Assembly (NCBI RefSeq): GCF_002127325.2
Contig: NC_035449.2
Location: 146,794,931 to 146,858,930 of the forward strand
Source of the DNA: Helianthus annuus
Taxonomy: Eukaryota; Streptophyta; Magnoliopsida; Asterales; Asteraceae
Length of the DNA: 64,000 nucleotides
Direction: 5' to 3'
Part shown: positions 57,511 through 64,000 of the stretch, piece by piece
How positions within the stretch are numbered: position 1 is the stretch's first letter
How the letters are laid out: each line of letters begins with the position of its first letter
The notes under the pieces: model-generated
What the model saw: only the letters and a program-made list of their open reading frames with translations
What the model was told of the DNA's origin: nothing
Databases searched by the model: none
Made by a program: the position numbers and the translations under genes

Positions 57511-57808
57511 AGTTAATTATTGTTTTCATCCTTGTGATTTGTCAAAAATCACTATTTCAGTCCATTAGTTTAAAAATTGTGATTTCAGTCCCTGTGGTTT
57601 CACTTTCGTAACCATTTCAGTCCATGTGGTTTCACTTTCATAACCATTTCAATACATTTATTCTGTAAGTACATGTACTGAAATGGTTACATGGTGGACT
57701 GAAATGGTTACGAAAGTGAAACCACAGGGACTGAAATCGCAATTTTTAAACTAATGGACTGAAATAGTGATTTTTGGCAAACCACAGGAACGAAAACAGT
57801 AATTAACT
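57511..57808. mobile_element. Fold-back MITE
   Basis: Nearly the whole 298 bp forms one inverted repeat. The left arm has agttaattattgttttc ... cactatttcagtcc ... tccctgtggtttcac and the right arm is its complement, with about 140-bp arms and a short centre at about 57652-57675. A clear TSD was not found. Confidence 0.8.
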
Positions 57809-57869
57809 TTTTCCACTATATACCACAAATGTTCATTTATCATATTTTCAAGATTACTTAATTAATTTA

Positions 57870-59082
57870 GAGTAAATTACAAGTTTTGTCCTTTATGTTT
57901 ACATCAAATTTCAGGCCCTGTCCTTCTGGCCAAAAGTTGACAGGCGGTGTCCTTAACCATTTAAAATCTTGAACGTTTTGTCCTTTAGGCCAAACATGGT
58001 TAGAAATCTCAATTAAAAACTGTCATGTGCAATGCACATAAGGGTAAAATGGTAATTTCCATCTCAACCCTTCCTATTCCACCATTTATAACCCCCACCC
58101 CTCTTTCTTCAACATTAATCTATAAATTCTGAGTTTGGTCAATAATTCACATCCCCATATCCAAGTTAATTGGGAGAACAATAAGTGCAGCAACAACAAC
58201 ATTATCATCAATCATCATCCAACCCCATAAATAATATAAAAACCCCTTGACCTGGTTGCGCCACTGTCTTCAGCAAATAATCCGTGACCACTGTATCGCC
58301 ACCAGCTTATTCCTCAACTCCACCAGCGGCATCAACTCTCCGAACTCAATCACACTCCACGCCAACATCGTCGTCGTAAACGCCACCGGAAAACCCAACT
58401 TAACATTGTCGTCGACGTCATAATAACCGCCGGTGAGGTCGGCATTGATGGCCGGACCGTCTCCGATGCCCGAATTCCATCGCCATTTCATCCGCTGGTC
58501 GTTGGGGACTAAACCGGAACGCTGGTCTTTGAAAAACAAGATCGATTTGGTAAGCGCTTCGCCATAGATTAGGTAACTGGAATCTGTGACGGAAAAATGG
58601 AGAATTAAAACTGAAAGTTGGAGAAGAAATGGGACCAAGAAACGTGAAGCGAGAGGCTTCATGTTCTTTCTTGCATAAAGTAACAAATGTGTCGAGGGGT
58701 TTTTATATTATTTGGAGGTTGGTTGATGATTGATGATAATGTTGCTGTTGAGGCTCTTATTGTTCTCCCAACATTGATGCTCTTATTGTTCTCCCAATTT
58801 ACAGATCAATGTTGAAGAAAGAGGAATTTACAGATCAATGTTGAAGAAAGAGGATGAGGGTCATAAATTGGGAATAGAAAGGATTGAGAGGAAAATTACC
58901 ATTTTACCCTCATGTGCATTGCACATGACAGTTTTTAACTGAGATTTCTAACCAGGTTTGGCATAAAAGACAAAACGTGCAAGATTTTAAAAGGTTAATG
59001 ACACCGCCTGTAAACTTTTGGCCAAAAGGACAACGCCTGCAATTTTGACGTAAACATAAAGGACAAAACTTGTAATTTACTC
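57870..59082. mobile_element. Pack-MULE with captured endoglucanase fragment
   Basis: Terminal inverted repeats of about 382 bp (57870-58251) and 392 bp (58691-59082) start GAGTAAATTACAAGTTTTGTCC. Flanks attaattta (57861-57869) and gttaattta (59083-59091) give a 9-bp TSD with one mismatch, the Mutator-like signature. No transposase is present. The 439-bp interior is a host gene fragment. Two small tandem duplications lie in the right TIR (about 58752-58797 and 58797-58855). Confidence 0.85.
58252..58662 (-). pseudogene. Captured GH9 endo-beta-1,4-glucanase 5' fragment
   Basis: Read on the minus strand from ATG 58662 ([10 protein letters not shown]). A hydrophobic signal-peptide-like stretch (about residues 1-25) is followed by the N-terminal catalytic region of plant family-9 cellulases. 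Matching phrases are [38 protein letters not shown] and [15 protein letters not shown]. The usual DAGDNVKFGFP block reads [11 protein letters not shown], so the catalytic-block Ala-Gly pair is changed. After VAIQWS a single-base shift occurs; the other frame still encodes a [14 protein letters not shown] continuation up to the TIR. It covers only the first of several exons of a roughly 500-residue enzyme, so cannot be active. Confidence 0.85.
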
Positions 59083-59091
59083 GTTAATTTA

Positions 59092-59589
59092 AAAATAGTC
59101 AGACATTATTGGAATATGTATCCTTGGAAAGAAGAATAAATAAATAATTTAATTAACTAATTAAAAAGAAGATGGATATTTGAAATATACACGACTTGAG
59201 CACATTGGAGACACCCAACATGACAAAAGATCCACCATCATAGGAGAACCAATACTTGGAATGTTTGGTAGTCGTATCATGGAATTTTAAATATAATTTT
59301 ATAATATAATTACAAACACATATTTACATGTCACTGTGTGTTATTTAAATCACACACGAAGTCATATTGATTAAGTGAATATAGTATAAAATAAAATGAG
59401 TTAAATAAAAAAATGATTATTATTTGCTAAACGATGGAAATGACCTTGGTTCTCCTTGTTTCAGTCCTTAAAGGTGTGAGACGATGGTAAAGTTGTAAGA
59501 AAAACATAATAAGTATTTGTTGTTGCCTTAAAAAAATAGTTTCAACAATCATAGAAAACTTAAATAACGTTTATAGTTATTACCTGTAT
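59092..59589. other. Unassigned AT-rich sequence
   Basis: About 500 bp with no ORF or repeat recognised. Confidence 0.5.
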
Positions 59590-59671
59590 ATTAAAAAGTG
59601 AACTGAATGAACAGTATTTAATAAAAAAATATTAAAAAGTACACTGAATGAACAGTATTCAATAAAAAAAT
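59590..59671. repeat. 41-bp tandem duplication
   Basis: Two copies of attaaaaagtNNactgaatg ... aataaaaaaat. Confidence 0.9.
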
Positions 59672-59681
59672 ATATATTGTA

Positions 59682-60033
59682 GGGTTATTGGATTTTATCA
59701 CTCACAACTATTAGATATTGGCTGCTGCCACTTTCAACTATCACTTTAACTCCCACCACTCCCAACTTAACACTTTGTGTGTTGTGTCACTCCACAGGTG
59801 AACATTTTTTAGTGTTTGACTTGTGTTATTAGTGATATTAGGCTAACACTTTGTGAATTACTAATGACTGCAGGTGAATATGCTCCTAAAAGACAAAAGG
59901 GGAGCCAAAATTCACTCAACCAGAGTGACACAACACACAAAGTGTTAAGTTAGGAGTGGTGGGAGTCAAAGTGATAGTTGGGAGTGGCAGCTGCTAATAC
60001 CCAATAGTTAGGAGTGATAAAATCCAATAACCC
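59682..60033. mobile_element. MULE-type MITE with perfect 9-bp TSD
   Basis: 352 bp with TIRs over about 105 bp (GGGTTATTGGATTTTATCAC ... and complement). The TSD tatattgta is perfect (59673-59681 and 60034-60042). No coding capacity. Confidence 0.88.
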
Positions 60034-60042
60034 TATATTGTA

Positions 60043-60342
60043 ATAAAAATAGAATTAAATTAATAGTAACATCACTAACGAATGAGCAAATGGCATTGGG
60101 TACCGGCAAGGGCGATGCTTTGAAAGGGCCGGGAGGGGCGCCCGACTCCCCGAACTTTTCGGCCAGTAGTGTTATATATGTAGTTTTCGTATAGAAATTT
60201 TTTGTTATATATGTTTTCGACCCCACCGGTTCTATAGAAATTTTTTGGTATATACGTTTTCGACCCCCCCCCCCCGGTAAAAAAAATTCAAGCTTTGCCA
60301 CTGGGTACCGGTACCGGTACCTAATATACCAAACCGGGTGTA
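60043..60342. other. Unassigned repeat-derived segment rich in GGTACCGG
   Basis: Contains a C run (about 60266-60275), two copies of a tagaaattttttNgtatat phrase, and a ggtaccggtaccggtacc stretch (60304-60321) that resumes beyond the solo LTR. No gene. Confidence 0.5.
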
Positions 60343-60347
60343 TTTTC

Positions 60348-63300
60348 TGTGACAACTCGCACGAAACCGGTAATTTCCGTACACTTTAATTATTATTTAA
60401 TTACTGCAATTATATGCTTTAGTGTCAACATTATCTGATTTCATACAATACAAGTGAATTCATGCACGTTTTATACTACCAAATATTGCTTTATGCATTA
60501 ACGAGAGCGTTGCGTCAAAAATACTAGTAAACTCACCGGTAAGACACAATGTGTCAACAAAACTGCAGAAAGCAGTCAGACATAAGAATTAGGGCCTAGG
60601 TATAGGTCCAACGACAAGAATACATTAAGACCCAAGAGTACATACAAGGGTTAACATATAAACATTCCGGAAGCTAAAATAAGCACTAAAAAGCACCCGA
60701 AACGCACTTTAAGTGCAGAATTTTAATAAATTCAGCTCAAATCAGCATTTTAACCTCAAAAGATTATGCAGAATTTACGTTTTATCATCCAGAAAACTTC
60801 TCTAAGTGTCGGGAATTAAAAGGGTTACAAAAGAATACTTAAAGGACACTAAACGGTGCAATTTAGCACTTTAACGAACCGGTATCTAACCAAACAACCG
60901 GGTATTACCCGGAACATCAAAATATTACTAGAAGCATTGTGTAATTATTTCTTGGCTAGTCATGATCCCCGATCACCCTAACACCTCCTAAACTATCTTG
61001 TAACTAAGCCTTCCAACTAATACTTAATTTTTAACCTAAATGTAACTAGTTTAGTTACTACCTAACCTACTATCCCCCCCCCCCAACCTATAATCGCCCA
61101 ACATGGCCCTTACACATTTGATTTTATGTCAATTGTTTAATAGATCATGTTGCTTCTTTAGGGACACATTACACAAAGAGAACTAAGAGAAAATGGATAT
61201 AAGTATGGCACATGAGACATAACTTTCACCACTTCACACACTACACACACAAATTCTTCTCTCCTCCTTCTTCTTGGCTTCGGCCGACCCCAACCACCAC
61301 TATCACACCATCAATTGCTCATCTTCAACCATTCTAAGGGTGTACAAAGGTGTTAGTGACCATACAACGAAGCTTGGTGTGTTCGGATCTTGAAGGACCT
61401 CAACCGTTTGCTATTAACCACTCAATCTGCATCCTGTTTCTTCCCTAGCTTCAAGCTAGTAGTAAGCATCATGAACACTCTTATTTTTTTTATTTTTAGT
61501 GGTTAAAAGACTTATCATGTTGAAAATCTTATGAACACTAAAGAACATGAACTTAAAACTTAAACATAAACTTTACACAAGAAGATACATGGGTGAAATG
61601 ATGTTGCTTAGTGAGTGTGTATTACTTGCTTGTTGATTTCTTGGGTTTATGATGACAACCATCACATGAAACTTGCTAGATGAGGTTTAAACACTTAATC
61701 TAGCAAGTAGGAGGATGATTATGTGACAGACTACAATAATCATCTTCTTGTCTAGACATGAACTTGATAAATAAATGATTTCTTGAAAAACAATAAACAA
61801 AGTAAGCAAGTAAATTTATAGATCTAAGATGCATGAGTAGTTTTTCAAAAGAACCAAGCTAAAAATACAAGTTTTACTAAATCTTGATTCTTAAATAAAT
61901 AAACCTTATTTTTTGTGGTTAATAAAGTAAAGATACACATGTGTAACAAGAAAAATACAAGAAGTAGTATTTTTAGAAAACATGAATATAAGTTGTAAAG
62001 AATCATATTCTTTAAAAATAAAGTTTTTAAAGAAACAATCACACTTTAAAGGGTAACAAGACTTACTAAATACCCTAGTAAGTTACTACACATTTTTATG
62101 AATTTTCAAGTTCATGAAATAGAGAAATTAGTGTATGTTGTTGATGATTGATGTTGAAACTGATTGATGATGATTTTTAAAAAGAAAATAAACACATGTT
62201 TTGAAAATATGGGAAACCTCCCTTTTTAGGGGAAACTCTGTCAAAATTTTTATAAATTTTGACACTTAGAAAAATATATAAGTTTTGAGAAACTTATTCC
62301 CTAAAAATGTATACCAAGGTTTCCCTAATTTTTGAGTTAAGAAAAGATGATTTCGTCAAGGTTAAAAATTTGGTATTAAGTATGTATATTTTTGAGAAAA
62401 ATATATATATTATTTGATCACCAAATTTTGTGCTGAGTGTATGTAGTATGTATTATACATGATAGTGTATTAGGACTTGAAAATACACTAAATACTTCTA
62501 AGGAATGAAAATACAAAAATACACATACAACATGCTTAGACAAATACAAGAAAATATATTTATGAAAATATATTACTTGATAGAATAAATAACTTGGACA
62601 AGTTATGAGCATGAAATAAAGTTTTGAACAAAGATACATAATTCGGGTGCAAAGTGCAAAATACAAGATACTTATATTAATTTTTGAGAAAATAATATAA
62701 GTAAGATACATAGTTAAAAATATAAAATATTTTTAACACAACAATACAAATACAAAAGATAGTGACTTGTGCTTGTACGATACAAGTCTAGTGACTGACG
62801 ATAATAAAACACGTTTAGGTCACGACGCCTTATAAGCAAATCCGGTGAAGTTTACGACGCGAGGAACGCAAAGTTGTAAGTTCATGCTCCCCCTTTTCTT
62901 TTAACTGTTTTCAGTTTTATAACTCCGGGGGTGAAATACATGTTACAATGTTTATAACTGGTATGATGATACGAGAAGTGATACGAGAAATGATACGAGG
63001 AATGATACATGATACGAGAAATCGTGTCACGAATAGGGTACCATAAGCACCATGAATCAATAATATACCTAGACCGCAGAACAAAAGGTTAGATCTAACG
63101 GGTACGGGCAGCCACACTCTTGGTGAGAACGAATACCAAGCAGTGCTTTTGTGTCTCAGAATATGCCAACTAGAAAAATTGCCTAAGGTTTGGTTGCTTC
63201 CTATGTCGTGTCACATGTTAATGGCCTTGCAACCCATTAACAATTTGATACATACAGGAAAACTTGATTTATACATGAATACTTGATTTTCACAAGATAC

Positions 63301-63661
63301 ATACTATGTTTTTCATACAAGTATACAAACTTTAAATACAAGAACTGCATGAATTCACACCAACATTATGTTGACGTTTTTCCAAAACTCACATGTATTT
63401 CAGGTAACTAAAGGTGGATGTGCGCGCGGTCTACTCATGCTTGTGGATGTCGTCTGTGTTTATGTTTAAATAAAGTTGTAAACTTTTAAGACAATGTTTC
63501 ATGCTATCTCGCGATGTAAACGCTAAACTTATGTTTTCAAATTATGAAATGTTTGGTATTTGAAGTTATTTTTATGAGCATATAGTAGGTTTACCTTTCG
63601 TATCCAATGAGAACCTTTCATGATCACACCTCGTGCTTCCGCCGCAGAAAGGGGTGTGACA
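60348..63661. mobile_element. 3.3-kb solo LTR
   Basis: Starts TGTGACAACTCGCACG and ends GGGGTGTGACA. The 5-bp TSD ttttc is perfect (60343-60347 and 63662-63666). No PBS, PPT or coding sequence is inside or adjacent. A C run (61073-61084) and AT-rich sequence fill it. The end resembles 1-1567. It is explained by LTR-LTR recombination that removed the interior. Confidence 0.85.
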
Positions 63662-63666
63662 TTTTC

Positions 63667-64000
63667 GGTGCCGGTTCGGCACCGGTATTCATCGATTTTT
63701 ACCCTCAAATACTGGTGCCGTACCAGTACCGACCGGTACCAAGCCGTATCGTACAAGGTATATTCGATACCGGTACCCACTTTTGTTATATTAATACATA
63801 GACCCATATACACATATATAAGCTAGAGTCGGTTATTCCTGCAAAGTGTGCAATTTTATAACAAACTAGTAATAAGACCAGCGCGCGTTGCGGCGCGGGT
63901 ACTTCACAAATATTGAACTGATTAGTCCAAGTGTTATGTGATGTGTTAACCATATGAAAACGCACGTTTTGACGTATCTGATTGAAGTCAATGTATCCTA
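63667..64000. other. Continuation of GGTACCGG-rich repeat and unassigned end
   Basis: Palindrome-rich accggt/ggtacc sequence (63668-63778) continues from before the solo LTR. A taataagaccagcgcgcgtt phrase (63869-63888), of a type common at plant repeat ends, follows. No gene. Confidence 0.45.

Noticed and set aside
58252..58662. Functional host cellulase gene
   Set aside because: Only the first exon region, with a frameshift and an altered catalytic-block motif, enclosed by MULE TIRs.
60008..60355. 115-codon minus-strand ORF
   Set aside because: It spans a MITE end, a C-run repeat segment and the solo LTR start, so it is a composite of unrelated repeats.

Overview
The window is plant nuclear DNA made almost entirely of transposable elements. 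No intact host gene, rRNA, tRNA or CRISPR array was found. The element types (SIRE/Maximus-like Ty1/copia, Athila-like and Tekay-like Ty3/gypsy, Mutator-like and Harbinger-like DNA elements) indicate a eudicot with a large, repeat-rich genome. The LTR styles look like Asteraceae, but that is an impression from memory and not proven here.

Layout. (1) 1-1567 is the right part of an LTR whose left end lies outside the window. (2) 2141-34101 is a copia element (Copia-1, + strand, TSD aatca) with two nested insertions. An Athila-like element (3027-14961, - strand, TSD ctcga) sits in its leader. A Tekay-like chromovirus (Tekay-1, 19135-28896, - strand) sits in its integrase zinc finger. (3) 34107-38185 is unassigned sequence with a probable CACTA end. 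(4) 38189-57328 is a small Harbinger-like MITE split by a second Tekay-like element (Tekay-2, 38378-57174, - strand). The 3' LTR of Tekay-2 is itself split by a second copia element (Copia-2, 40404-47737, + strand, TSD aaatc) that carries only gag. (5) 57511-60033 holds a fold-back MITE, a Pack-MULE with a captured GH9 endoglucanase fragment (57870-59082), and a MULE-type MITE with a perfect 9-bp TSD (59682-60033). (6) 60348-63661 is a 3.3-kb solo LTR with TSD ttttc.

The boundaries check out internally. Both Copia-1 LTRs are 476 bp, both Copia-2 LTRs 502 bp and both Athila LTRs 1687 bp. The split Tekay-2 LTR returns to exactly 2792 bp, the length of its partner, once Copia-2 and one TSD copy are subtracted. 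LTR differences counted by eye (Copia-1 about 13/476, Tekay-1 about 20/2515, Athila 2/1687) agree with the nesting order. All coding regions carry stops or frameshifts except the Athila RT-RNaseH-integrase ORF and its third ORF.

The most interesting signals are non-coding. The Athila element carries 14 pairs of an 18-bp palindrome, each pair spaced exactly 21 bp, just upstream of its TATA box and of its ORFs. Tekay-2 LTRs carry a CGATCGG array phased at 16 bp. Every retroelement family here has its own motif array, and in three families it abuts the likely TATA box. Copia-1 and Copia-2 share a hairpin just after the gag stop codon whose inner stem shows two compensatory base-pair changes, and a second hairpin in the 3' region with one compensatory change.
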